From Diaporthe sp. PMI_573 (taxonomy: Eukaryota > Ascomycota > Sordariomycetes > Diaporthales > Diaporthaceae), in contig JAJTUP010000013.1 of assembly GCA_021399435.1 (NCBI GenBank), forward strand, positions 310,001 to 374,000: DNA of 64,000 nucleotides. The letters run 5' to 3'. Below, piece by piece: positions 54,933-64,000 of the stretch. Made by a program: the position numbers and the translations under genes. The notes beneath the pieces are model-generated. The model saw only the letters and a program-made list of their open reading frames with translations. It made no database searches and was not told where the DNA came from. Within the stretch, counting starts at the first letter, position 1, and the number at the start of each line of letters is the position of its first letter.

Positions 54933-55497
54933 TGAGCAGTGAGGAGTGCCCATGTGGTTTATTGGGTAAGTACTTAGGCAGTCATGCTGTGGCCGCGTAG
55001 CGGGCACCCAAGCAAAGCAAAGCTCGTAGTCTCTGTTTGAACCAGGGGACAACTAAATACACCAATCAGCTTGAGTCAACTTTATCTGGACCCGGTGATG
55101 GACACTTCCCTGAAAATGAGCGCATGTGTCAAGCGCAGGTCTTCCCTCAAATCTCTCCAGAGCCTCGAGTAATAAGCTTTCATTAGCAATTTCAGCTTCA
55201 AATAAATTGTCCCCGCAGCCTAGGAATAGGCCAAGTGTATGGTAAGGCTGAGTCATGGTAGGGCCAGCGGCACTCCACTGTTCTATGGCTGCCAAGAAGT
55301 AATGTATACAGAGTTTGGGGACAGCTCCATACATAGGGTTTTCTCAGGCTTCCAACTTAATCGTGCGGTTGTTCGATGTATTTATGGTCGCTCAAGTGCC
55401 TGTTCAGGGCCGCATGTCTCTCTTTCATCCGTCATCCGACGACGTTTATACACTCCTTTTTTAGACGACACAGACTCGTCCTATTCACTCTTTTGAA

Positions 55498-57474
55498 ATG
55501 CACGCCCTAAGCCTTCTGGGGGTAGCCGGAGCTGCTTCCGCCGGTTTCACTACCATCCGAGCCTCGAATTCTAGTGACCCATGGGCCGATTGGAACGAGG
55601 AGACGGCATTCACGATGAAGAATTTCACTGTTACCCCGAAAGGTGTGCTTAATGCCTACGAGAGATGCGGAGGTATCGGTCACTACGGTCCCACTGCCTG
55701 TAGCCAGGGAATAGACGTGACGTGCACGTTCCACAACGACTACTACAGTCAGTGCTGGCCTGTGTCCGACCCAAATGCCCCTGTGAAGCCGAAGCCCGCC
55801 GGACCCAAACCCACGAAGCTAAGCCCTCTTGTCAATAGCAAGCCCGTGGGCTTTGCCTCTGGTGTCACTGGTGGTGGCGACGCTGAGCCGGTCCGACCCA
55901 AAGACGTCAACGAACTGAGCGACCTGCTGCAGGACCCGGAACCCCGGGTCATCGTCATCGACAAGACTTTCGATTACACCACCGCGATGGGGACTGGTGT
56001 CATTGACGGTTGCAAGCCTTGGGGTGATTTGGAGAGTAGATGCCAGGTCGCTCTAGGTCTCGGCGGTGACTGGTGTAACCGCGAGAAGCCAGACGCGCCA
56101 AAGGTACAGGGCTTGGAATTCAACAAGGCTGGAATTAGCCCCCTCTGGATCCGTTCCCATAAGACGATCATTGGCGAGAGTGACAAGGGCATTATTGTGG
56201 GCCGCAGCAGTAAGCAGCCTTTGGATACGAGTTCAACCCCTTCAAGCAGAAACTTCTCCCATCCTTAGCCTGTTCCTCAAACGTTTGCCAGGCTGCGGCA
56301 TTTGAGATAGGCTTTGGTCACACTGCAGCCCAGACCTTCCCATACTTACATGGAACTGCTGCCTTTGTGCTTTAATGGCTGACTCCGAATGCTGCAGTCC
56401 GCATGATGGGCGTCGAGAACATCATTATTCAGAATGTCAAATTTACGAGCATTAACGAGAAATACGTCTGGGGTGGTGATGGTTTGGATGTCTGTAAGTT
56501 TAATGCATCGCTTTAGGCTCTGTAGTAGGTGACTGACACGTGGAAGGGGGATCGAACAACATCTGGCTCGATCACTTAACAATCAGCCGGATCGGTCGTC
56601 AGCTGGTGGTTGTTCACGAAGGAAGCAACCAGAACATTACAATTAGCAGCGTCCACTTTGACGGCTTCAGTCAGTTTCACTCTTCTCTTGCAACGGATCC
56701 CCGACTTTTATGGTTTGGAATGTTCTAGAATGCAACACTTTAGGATCCGTAGCAGGACTAACGTCACCATTAGCCGAGTACAGCAGTAAATGTGGAACCG
56801 AGAGTAGTACATCGCATTATTGGTGAGTTCCGTTCCATTAGGGGTCCCGCGAGAGGCATCCTATATCTGATGGAAAACCGCAGGGGCTCCAAGTTCTCAG
56901 GTCAAGACGACTCCATTACCTTCATCAACAACTACATGGACTACTTCAGTGGTCGTGCGCCGCAGGTGGGAGACAAGAATGAGAGTAGCGTTTCGCTGAC
57001 CCACGTCGTCAACAATGTCTGGGAGGCAGTCTCGTCTGAAGCTCATGCTTTTGAAGTCCTTACTGGTGGTGTTGTTCTTGCTGAAGGAAACTTCATTGTA
57101 AGTACTTTTCCTATCCTTTCGCGGTTCCCCGTCAGTCATGTTTGAGAATGTTCTGGGCCAGTTGTGGAAGGTATCAGGTAATTAACATGCTTTAACTACC
57201 CTAGTACAACACGAGCATCGTCCTTGATGACAGCCACGGAGTTGGGCTGGTCTACACGCCCCAAGGCAATGTTGACGATGCTCTCTGCACCAATGCCATT
57301 GGTCGCCCTTGCATCCCTAACAATCTGGTCCAGAGTGGCCCTTTCAACGCTTCCAAGCCCGCTACCCTCGACGTCCCTGCGTGGAAAGAGCACAGTAACT
57401 ATCCTGTCGCTGAGCCCGCTGACGAGAAGCTCCGCGACAAGGTCAAGGCCAATGCTGGCTTCGGAAAGCTATAG
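55498..57474 (+). CDS. Secreted pectin lyase (PL1) with N-terminal CBM1
   Basis: Six exons (55498-56209, 56398-56493, 56547-56669, 56774-56822, 56884-57097, 57205-57474) join to 487 residues. Signal peptide about residues 1-15. A CBM1 follows at about 50-85 (CGGIGHYGPTACSQG and DYYSQC), then a Pro/Lys linker. The PL1 beta-helix has GFASGVTGGGDAEPV, NKYVWGGD-type NEKYVWGGDGLDV, NIWLDHLTISRIGRQ with the catalytic Arg, the HYW/GSKFSG joint across intron 4, and YFSGRAPQV. It cleaves pectin by beta-elimination outside the cell. Intron 1 is a family B introner, intron 3 a family A introner and intron 5 a decayed family A copy; introns 2 and 4 are ordinary. Confidence 0.92.
56210..56397 (+). mobile_element. 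Introner-like element, family B (copy B3, 188 nt)
   Basis: Starts GTAAGCAGCCTTTGGATACG and ends GGCTGACTCCGAATGCTGCAG-like tail (TGACTCCGAATGCTGCAG). Shares CAACCCCTTCAAG and GAGATAGGCTTTGG with the others; an inner GGCTGC/GCAGCC pair could form a stem. Phase 1, between exonic CA and T. Confidence 0.9.
56670..56773 (+). mobile_element. Introner-like element, family A (copy A8, 104 nt)
   Basis: Donor GTCAGT. Five differences from copy A2. Arms ACGGATCC/GGATCCGT intact; GGACTAACGTCACCATTAG tail. Phase 1. Confidence 0.93.
57098..57204 (+). repeat. Decayed introner-like element, family A (copy A9, 107 nt)
   Basis: Phase-0 intron. CTTTTCCTATCCTTTCGCGG, TTCCCCGTC, TCATGTTT and GAATGTTCT align in order with family A; the 3' arm and the usual branch block are replaced (TTTAACTACCCTAG). 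Old copy or chance similarity. Confidence 0.6.
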
Positions 57475-59072
57475 GAAAGATCTGTCTTCGTGGCACTCTC
57501 ACGATCGCTTGTGATAAAAGCATCCTGGAGTTGAGGCGGGATGCATGTGTTATTTCTTCCGTGGCAGACTTTATGTATATTTACTTTAACATGTGGCCAG
57601 CCCGATTATGATAAGAGCAGGCACTCACACCTCAAATTTCCATTCATATCCTATCAGTATATGCCAGGCGCGAAATGTTCTCAAGGCTGCATTCCCATTG
57701 GAATTCGGGGGTATCACTAGGGGTGTCCCAGGAGCATTATTCTTGTCCTGGCTCGGGAACATACACACAAGATCGAGGCACGGTGGTTCTTTAATGAATG
57801 TATTCCTGCCAAGCCAGTTCTGGTTGTTCTGCTTCAGCAGTGGAGATTGATATACTCATGGGTACTTGCCCGAACTCTGACAGTGTACTTTGCCGGTGAC
57901 ACGTGACAACACACGTACACCTCAAAATAGAGGGTGACGAAGTTACATCAATCACTGAGACCAAGAATATAAAGAGCGTGGCGTATGGGAGTCTATACCT
58001 ACCTCTTCCATGTTTGAGGAGCTCCCTGGGTATGCTGGAATACTCTGGAGGCAGGTCATCCTGGTCGTTCATGAACGCTGTAGGTGGTTTCGTTTTTAAT
58101 CCGTGTACATACGCTTCTTAAGCAGTATGTAGGCGGTCCCTTCATACAGTGGTAAACGCTTAAACACCCAGCCTTTTTTTTTTTAAAAAAAAAAAAACAA
58201 TGCCGATAACAGTAGGTTTAGAATACGATTGTGGCACGTGGCCCAGAAAACATCGACAGCCTTGTGACAGCCGCACATGAACGCTGTAGGCCGTCAGGTC
58301 TGCACGATTGTCGAACAAGGTAAGTTATTCTGCAGTTAATTTGTACTAATCCGTCCAGGGGAAGACCTCCATCTTCTTGCACTTAAGTATTCTGAACGGC
58401 ATCGTGCGAATCCTGTTGTAAGTACAAGGAGATATGCATGCGAGGGGCTGGAGCGGGCAAAAGGCAAGAGAATATAATAGAGTGAGCAGCTACATGTTAC
58501 TTGCCTGTATAGTCAGCAAGCCCACGTCAAACTGAGTTGTACAAATCTGCCCTAGATGCACCCGACTGTGATCACGTCGCGTTGCTCTCTCCAGTCTGGA
58601 ACATGATCGCTTGTCTTTGCACAGATGAATGCTGGATCCGCTCCAGATGCCACTAATCTGGCTAGAGCTGGATCATGTTCACCAATGAGCACAGAGGTTG
58701 AGCAAGGATACTGGGTTTCTGGTAGCCCAGGCCCCATATCAAGTGCTGCAAGGTATGTCGGAAGCTGAGCCGTTCGCTCTGTTGTTGACACACCTTGTTT
58801 GCGGGGTAACAACGTCCTCCTTCGGTAGATGGTCCACATATTAAGCCGGAATAGCTGGAGCCTGATGACCGTCATCCGCATCATCCTGGATAAATGGTTC
58901 AGGTGGGAAAACTTTGTTCCCATGTAGCATTCATATGAAAGAAACGGCGAGCTGCGCTACTGGATTCTCTTCATCTATGCGATAAAAGTTTGCCTGGGAT
59001 TGAATCATCCACACACATAGTACTCAGCACACAAGTCTTCTAGAAATCTTCAAGCGCCATTCGAAACCTGGC
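57475..59072. other. Gene-free stretch with inverted-repeat arm
   Basis: Pectin lyase 3' region, then the right arm of the inverted repeat (58088-58260), then the monooxygenase promoter. A 123-residue open frame at 58552-58923 (-) shows no recognisable domain. Confidence 0.4.
58088..58260 (-). repeat. Inverted repeat flanking the pectin lyase gene, right arm
   Basis: GGTGGTTTCGTTTTTAATCC through AGTGGTAAACGCTTAAACAC, a T10/A13 tract and GGCACGTGGCCC is the reverse complement of 54350-54525 with scattered transitions. Confidence 0.8.
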
Positions 59073-60371
59073 ATGGAAATGCTCAACATGGATTCCATTC
59101 CCAGACTGCCGAGTTCCGGTATCAACGTGATCATCGTCGGGGCCGGCTTTGCGGGCCTGACTGCGGCCATCGAGTGCGACCGCAAAGGACATTCTGTCAC
59201 CGTCTTTGAAAGAGTCTCTGAGCTGAAACCTCTCGGAGACATCATCAGCTTCGGACAGAACGCCTCGCGGATATTCGCAAAATGGCCAGGAGTAGTGGAA
59301 AAGATGGAGCCAATCATACACAAAAGCGAGGGACTCAACTATTATAACTGGAAAGGCAAGTTTGTCACGTCGCAGTTTTTCACATCAGAAAGGCGGTGGG
59401 GACGCAGGATAAATGGCCATCGTGGGGAGTTGCACAAAATCGTGTACGAGCATGCTCTGGAAAGGGGAATCGATGTGAGGCTGGGCCAGAGCATTACAGA
59501 TTATTTCGAGGAAGGTGACAAGGCCGGAATCGAGGTGGATGGTGTGAAGCATACGGCGGATGTCGTCTTTGCCGCAGAGGGTGTGCGGTCAAAGGCGAGA
59601 TTGATAGTGCTGGGATTCGATGACAAACCTCAAGAATCCCGTTACGCCGTCTACCGAGCGTGGTTCTCCACGGAAAAGTTGAAGCAAAACGACTTGACCA
59701 AGCACCTTGTGCAATCAGACAGCCATAACTGCTGGGTTGGTGAGGACATCCACTTCATCGCGGCAGCAATTAAGGATGGTGCAGAGTTGAGCTGGGTTTG
59801 CACCCACAAGGACGACGCAGAAATCGCGGAGAGCTGGCAATTCCCTGGAAAAGTCGAAGATGCTTTGAAGGTCCTAGACGGCTGGGCCCCTGTGGTCCAA
59901 GAACTTGTCAAGGCAACGCCGCCGGACCGCCTGGTCGACTACAAGCTCGTGTATCGGGATCCGCTGCCGACTTTTGTCTCCCCGCAAGGTCGGATTGCTC
60001 TCATTGGTGATGCTGCACACCCCTTCTTACCAACGTCCATTCAGGGAGCCAGCCAAGCAATGGAAGATGGGGTGACTCTTGCCAGTTGCCTCGATATCGC
60101 AGGCAAGCAGAACGTGAAAGAGGCCATGCAGGTTTACGAGAGAATTCGGTACGAGCGGGTTCATAAGATACAGGCCACTGGGGTCACAACACGAGACAAA
60201 TGGCACAAGGCAGACTGGGACCTGATCTGGCAGGACCCCACTCTCTTGCATCTTAAACGCGAGGCCTGGATACTCAATTTTGATGTCGAGGAGAACGCTT
60301 ACTCGGAGTACGAGAATGTGCGAAGATCACTGCACAGCGAAATGGAAACAAGTACGGGGATTCAGGCTTAG
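59073..60371 (+). CDS. FAD-dependent monooxygenase (salicylate-hydroxylase type), cluster tailoring enzyme
   Basis: Single exon, 432 residues; the Met at 59073 is used, with Met at 59088 possible. Rossmann FAD motif INVIIVGAGFAGLTAAIECD near residue 17, the DG-like region ADVVFAAEGVRSKAR, and IALIGDAAHPFLPTSIQGAS (flavin-binding GD motif). This group A flavoprotein fold hydroxylates aromatic rings with NAD(P)H. It faces the PKS gene with 300 bp between stops. Enzymes of this type often modify aromatic polyketides, so a tailoring role is likely but inferred. Confidence 0.9.
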   Translation: MEMLNMDSIPRLPSSGINVIIVGAGFAGLTAAIECDRKGHSVTVFERVSELKPLGDIISFGQNASRIFAKWPGVVEKMEPIIHKSEGLNYYNWKGKFVTSQFFTSERRWGRRINGHRGELHKIVYEHALERGIDVRLGQSITDYFEEGDKAGIEVDGVKHTADVVFAAEGVRSKARLIVLGFDDKPQESRYAVYRAWFSTEKLKQNDLTKHLVQSDSHNCWVGEDIHFIAAAIKDGAELSWVCTHKDDAEIAESWQFPGKVEDALKVLDGWAPVVQELVKATPPDRLVDYKLVYRDPLPTFVSPQGRIALIGDAAHPFLPTSIQGASQAMEDGVTLASCLDIAGKQNVKEAMQVYERIRYERVHKIQATGVTTRDKWHKADWDLIWQDPTLLHLKREAWILNFDVEENAYSEYENVRRSLHSEMETSTGIQA

Positions 60372-60671
60372 AAGATTGTGCATACTTTGTTCGGCCTGTC
60401 TTAGAAACCGGGTGGTTTGTAAACAGTTCCGTGTGATTACTGTTGCGGGCCATCTAAGATGCGGTCTAATGAAGCTTATACTAGGAAATCTGGACACGCC
60501 TTCCCGAGTTACGGCCACAAGGGCCATTCAATGAAAGTGACACCAAATTCCTCCTCTCAGATGCTTCCCAAGGTCACGTAAGGAGCGAGGTTCGACGAAC
60601 AGCATGAGAAAGTCGCAGCTAGTATGGTGTTCCTCTCGTCGTCTGATACCGAGGTATTCCAATGTAAACTT
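60372..60671. other. Convergent spacer, monooxygenase/PKS
   Basis: 300 bp between facing stop codons; transcript ends only. Confidence 0.4.
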
Positions 60672-63600
60672 TCAGCCCAGATTCTCACGTATGTGGGTAG
60701 CAAGCTCCGCAGCAAATGGCTCGCGCTGTTTCAACCAGAAGTCAGTGAGTGAACATTTACGTTACCGCCAGGACGTAGCGGTGGCGGTAGTTACTTACCA
60801 TCATTGAAAAGTGGTGCGCATTCTCGACTCTCCTTATCCTTATCTCACTGCTAGGGCACAGCTGATCCCAACCATTGGCTCCAAAATCAGTTCGCCGCTC
60901 AGTGAGGAACTTCATACCTTCTGTGTCGTCGGGGTGAGGTTCGAGCTTCTTGACACCAGGTCGGTCGGTGATGGTGTCTGGCGCCCAAACGATGGACACC
61001 CTCTTAGGACACTTGTTGTGATTCAAAGGCTTCGCATGGTAATCATGCAGCACGTCGATGGATGCATTGAAGTGCGAGATGAGCTTGTCATGCTCCGCAT
61101 CTGAGAGAGTGTGCGTATGCTGCCTTGAGCTGGCTGGTTTGCCATGTTGGCCACCTCCAAACAGATGCAAGGACCTGCAAAAGTCGTAGAAATGGCTCGG
61201 GAGCGGGTCCAAGCCTTTCAGTGGTGGTGGTGAATCAATCAGTATTAGACTGGCAACTTCTTCACCTTGTGCCCCCAGTATCTGCGCCGTTCGATATGCT
61301 AGGACTCCGCCAGCTGACCAACCACCAAGGTGATATGGCCCGGAGGGCTGCCGACGACGAAGTTCGGTCAGATAGACAGCGATGAGGTGATCCAGCGGGC
61401 AGGCTCGTAAGGACTCTGGGTCCTTGAGGAAGGGCGAGTTGAGCGCTACGACGCAAGTATCGGACGCGATGCGTGGAATGCCGGCGTACGAAGTCGCAGA
61501 CCCTGAACCATCTGGGAAGAGGAACAGAGACTTAGTGCATGTGCGTTGTGATCCCTGTATAATAAGTGATGTGCACTTGGCATTTACGACCGCGTCTGGT
61601 AGAAGGCTAAGGTCGTCGGCCTTGACCTCGATCAACTCATCATCCTCCTCCGGGTCGCTAGCAGGGCTGGAAGGCGTGTTGCTGCTGTCGCTTGGGGACC
61701 CACTCTGGTCAGATGAGTCTTGGTCCGATGGTGTTGACTGACCACCCAGAAGGAATGTTCTCAGGTCGGCGACAGTCGGACACTCCGTAAGCAAGGACTC
61801 ATGGTCGACCTCAATTTCGAGCTCATCACGGAATCTGCTGACTATAACAAGCGACAGGAGCGAGTCAATGCCGCTGTCCGTAAAGTGAGTATCGTCGGTG
61901 AGATCAGCCTGAGCCACTCCGCTTTCTTCTGAGACAATCTGAAGAGCACGTTCGACGATATTGGGCTGTCGTGACACAGCAGGAGCTTGCTGCGGGGGAG
62001 GATTATATGCCCCCTTCACCTGGCTGCTCAAGTCCGGGCTCGAGCTTGGCTGTGTTTCTTGTTCACCTCCCTTAAAGAGCTTCTTGAGGTCGCCAATTGA
62101 TGGGTACTCCATGACCATTGACGTGGAGTCAATATCGATATCTAGTTCCTCGCGGAATCTTGCGGTTATGGTCAAGGACAATAGGGAATCAACACCCAAG
62201 TCGCCGAAAAGGCTGGAGTCGGTTAGGTCAGAAACGGCAATGCCGCTTTCCTCTGAAATTATATGCAGCGCAGAGGAAGCCTTGCTTGGCCCGGCTTGAG
62301 TCGATGTGACAGCAGGTGCCGGTGCAGCGAATGGGGCGGCTCGCGGAGCAGCTGACGGAGCAGATGATGTGAGTTGAGGCTTCTGAGCCTTCTTACCGCT
62401 TTCCAGAGACAGAATTACTGATAGTACGCGCCGAGGTACACCTTGTATCTACGGAAATAGTCAGAAAGCTCCTCAGTCAGAGACGAATATGCAGATTGGA
62501 ACCACTTACCGCTAGTTGCTGAAAGCTTGCGACGATCTTGTCACCATCAAAAACGGCCACGTCCCCATGCCAAAGCCTGTCTTTGCCCTCCTGCATGCGC
62601 GTGTAAGTCGTGTACGCCTTTTCAAACTTCATTTCCTCATAAATCTGGAATGAACCCCATCCATGATTCATGAAAACCTCAACATCGAGATCACAGCCGT
62701 CGTTGCAGTTCATAACGAATCCGCAACTCTGCGACAATGCATCGATGATGGCCGGATGAGTGTGGAACCTGTCGTCGATGTTGCGCTTGACGCTTCCAAA
62801 ACTGACCCGACTTGAAGCTTCGAGTGTGTTGCTGTTCAGGACAAACTCATCAATCGCGCGATAGTCGGTGTGGAACTGGGCCAGAGGACGGATCATCCGG
62901 TAGACCATAGGTCGGTTGAACCTTGCAGTGGTCTCAGATGCGATGCCTTTTCGGAGCGCCTGCATTTTCTCCTTGATTAAAGCGGCCTCCCCTTGCAGCT
63001 TCCGTTGGTAAGCTCTGTCCTGGAAGCGGATCACGCAACGAGCGTGCTCCTGAAGCTGCCCCTTGTTGTCGAACGACAAAAATTTGCATGTGGCTTCTTT
63101 CGAAGTCCAGTCCACTTCTGCATGCGCTTGAAGTGGCTGAGGTCCCTGAGGCTTTGCGATCAAGGCCTTTGATATGGTCATGTCCCCGACGTCAACCACC
63201 AGCTGGTCGTCACTTAACTGTGGTTGATACTTTTCCACGAGGTATTTCCCGAGGGAGAGGGCCATGTCCGCATAAACCGAAGGAGTACACAAGGGAATGT
63301 TGTCGACCATGTGCCCCTGGATAAGGGGGTTCATGTCTGGCCGGGTAACGTCGGCCTCGACCACGATATTGACACTGTTCCCGTTGAACCCAGAAGTCTC
63401 ATCCACGATTCTATGAATTGTGGTGGTGTCCAGACGGGAAGAACTGCCCAAGATTAAGGGAGGATCGCCCTTTCTGAGTGACCAGTCATTCACATATTGG
63501 ATCCAGTAGTCTTTGAGATCCCAGCTGTAAGCGGGCAAGGGCACAACCTTGTGTGCCGACGTAAAGTCACGATGGTACTCAGCCCACCGGATATCCGTGC

Positions 63601-64000
63601 CCACGGAGTAAAGTCGCTTGAGCGAATCGGTGAGGACTTGCCAAGGCGACTTCGATTGCTTGGCAGAACTGGTGCGCTGAGATGTGGGCAGGGTCAGAAG
63701 GTGGGATCCAAGAGTTGCTTTGACCATGGCTGAGACAGCTGGGTGGGGGCCGACCTCCAAGATCACGGTCTCATTGGTGATAACACGCTCCTCTTGGGCG
63801 GTCTGAAGTGCCTTGAGCATGTTTACTGGCTCGCGACAGTGCTTGGCCAGGTACTCAGGGCTGAAGCCCACGTCGGTGTCTGTTGGCAAAACAGTGGTAC
63901 CGCTCAAGGGTCGAATGACAGGCACACTCGGCGCAGAGAACGTTGCACCTGAAGCAACTTCACTGAACTTCTCCAAGATAGGCTCAACCTGAGATGAGTG
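60672..64000 (-). CDS. Non-reducing polyketide synthase, C-terminal half (AT-PT-ACP-ACP-TE)
   Basis: Runs off the window end at its 5' side. Visible exons: 64000-62510, 62448-60799 and 60725-60672 (about 1,064 residues). The visible part starts in the acyltransferase C-terminus (ILEVGPHPAVSAMVKATL). The product-template domain has its His in LIQGHMVDNIPLCTPSVYAD and Asp in HPAIIDALSQSCGF. Two acyl-carrier domains show GVDSLLSLTI and GIDSLLSLVI with phosphopantetheine serines. The thioesterase has GGWSAGGVLAYR (nucleophile Ser) and NAHHFSMM (His), formed up to the last intron. KS and SAT domains are expected outside. It would make an aromatic polyketide released by the TE, such as a naphthopyrone or pigment precursor; the product cannot be told. 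Confidence 0.95.

Larger units (their letters stand above)
53346..55497. other. Repeat-rich, gene-free stretch
   Basis: Contains a RIP-altered MITE relative, a tRNA-like relic, one arm of an inverted repeat and a minisatellite (listed separately). The last 450 bp form the pectin lyase promoter. Confidence 0.5.

Noticed and set aside
56823..56841. A 19-nt GT...AG unit in the pectin lyase gene that looked like a collapsed intron, implying a pseudogene
   Set aside because: Using the acceptor at 56883 gives a normal 61-nt intron and the exact conserved HYWG...SGRAP spacing, so the gene is intact.
1..64000. CRISPR arrays, insertion sequences and bacterial operons
   Set aside because: The DNA is eukaryotic; no regularly spaced repeats of that type are present.

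Overview
The window is nuclear DNA of a filamentous ascomycete (Pezizomycotina; a Sordariomycete-like fungus is my best guess, not proven). The evidence is about 25 protein genes with short spliceosomal introns (46 modelled, mostly 47-130 nt, with CTAAC/CTGAC branch motifs), fungal families (fungal_trans regulator, non-reducing polyketide synthase, GH49, CBM1-PL1 pectin lyase, multicopper oxidase), an intron-bearing tRNA-Ala, and AT-rich repeat relics that look mutated by repeat-induced point mutation (RIP). I joined exons by hand; every complete multi-exon model below closes in frame.

Layout. 0-4.7 kb: flavocytochrome b2 (cut by the window start), an FMN-binding split-barrel protein, and a proline-rich secreted protein. 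4.7-7.4 kb: no gene seen. 7.4-21.9 kb: an amino-acid permease, a NodB-type deacetylase resembling HpPgdA, a zinc alcohol dehydrogenase, an amidase, an SDR and a C2H2/fungal_trans regulator, which together look like a nitrogen or imide/amide catabolic neighbourhood; an AT-rich repeat block sits at 13.7-14.5 kb. 22-36.6 kb: a gene-dense, mostly housekeeping block with a sulfotransferase-like protein, a SET protein with a signal peptide, FAN1 nuclease, the COMPASS subunit Sdc1/Dpy-30, ribosomal protein S13 (uS15), splicing factor U2AF65 and OGG1. 37-48 kb: a broken F-box/LRR-like gene, a laccase-like oxidase, a dead metallo-beta-lactamase-fold gene, a GH49 glucanase and a DUF1275 membrane protein. 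48-58 kb: a 639-bp MITE, an acyl-CoA dehydrogenase, tRNA-Ala, a small cysteine-rich secreted protein, RIP-like repeat relics and a CBM1-pectin lyase gene flanked by inverted copies of one repeat. 59-64 kb: a FAD monooxygenase facing the 3' half of a non-reducing PKS (AT-PT-ACP-ACP-TE), the edge of a secondary-metabolite cluster.

The most interesting signal lies in the introns. Thirteen of the 46 belong to two unrelated repeat families that behave as introner-like elements. Family A has nine copies, six of them exactly 104 nt, with a self-complementary core. Family B has four copies, three of them 187-188 nt. All lie inside coding sequence in the sense direction, ten of thirteen are in phase 1, three family A copies in different genes differ by only 3-5 bases, and every family B copy sits between exonic CA and T. 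They occur in eight accessory genes and are absent from the housekeeping block. A second oddity is three GC-AG introns, all with the donor GCAAGT.
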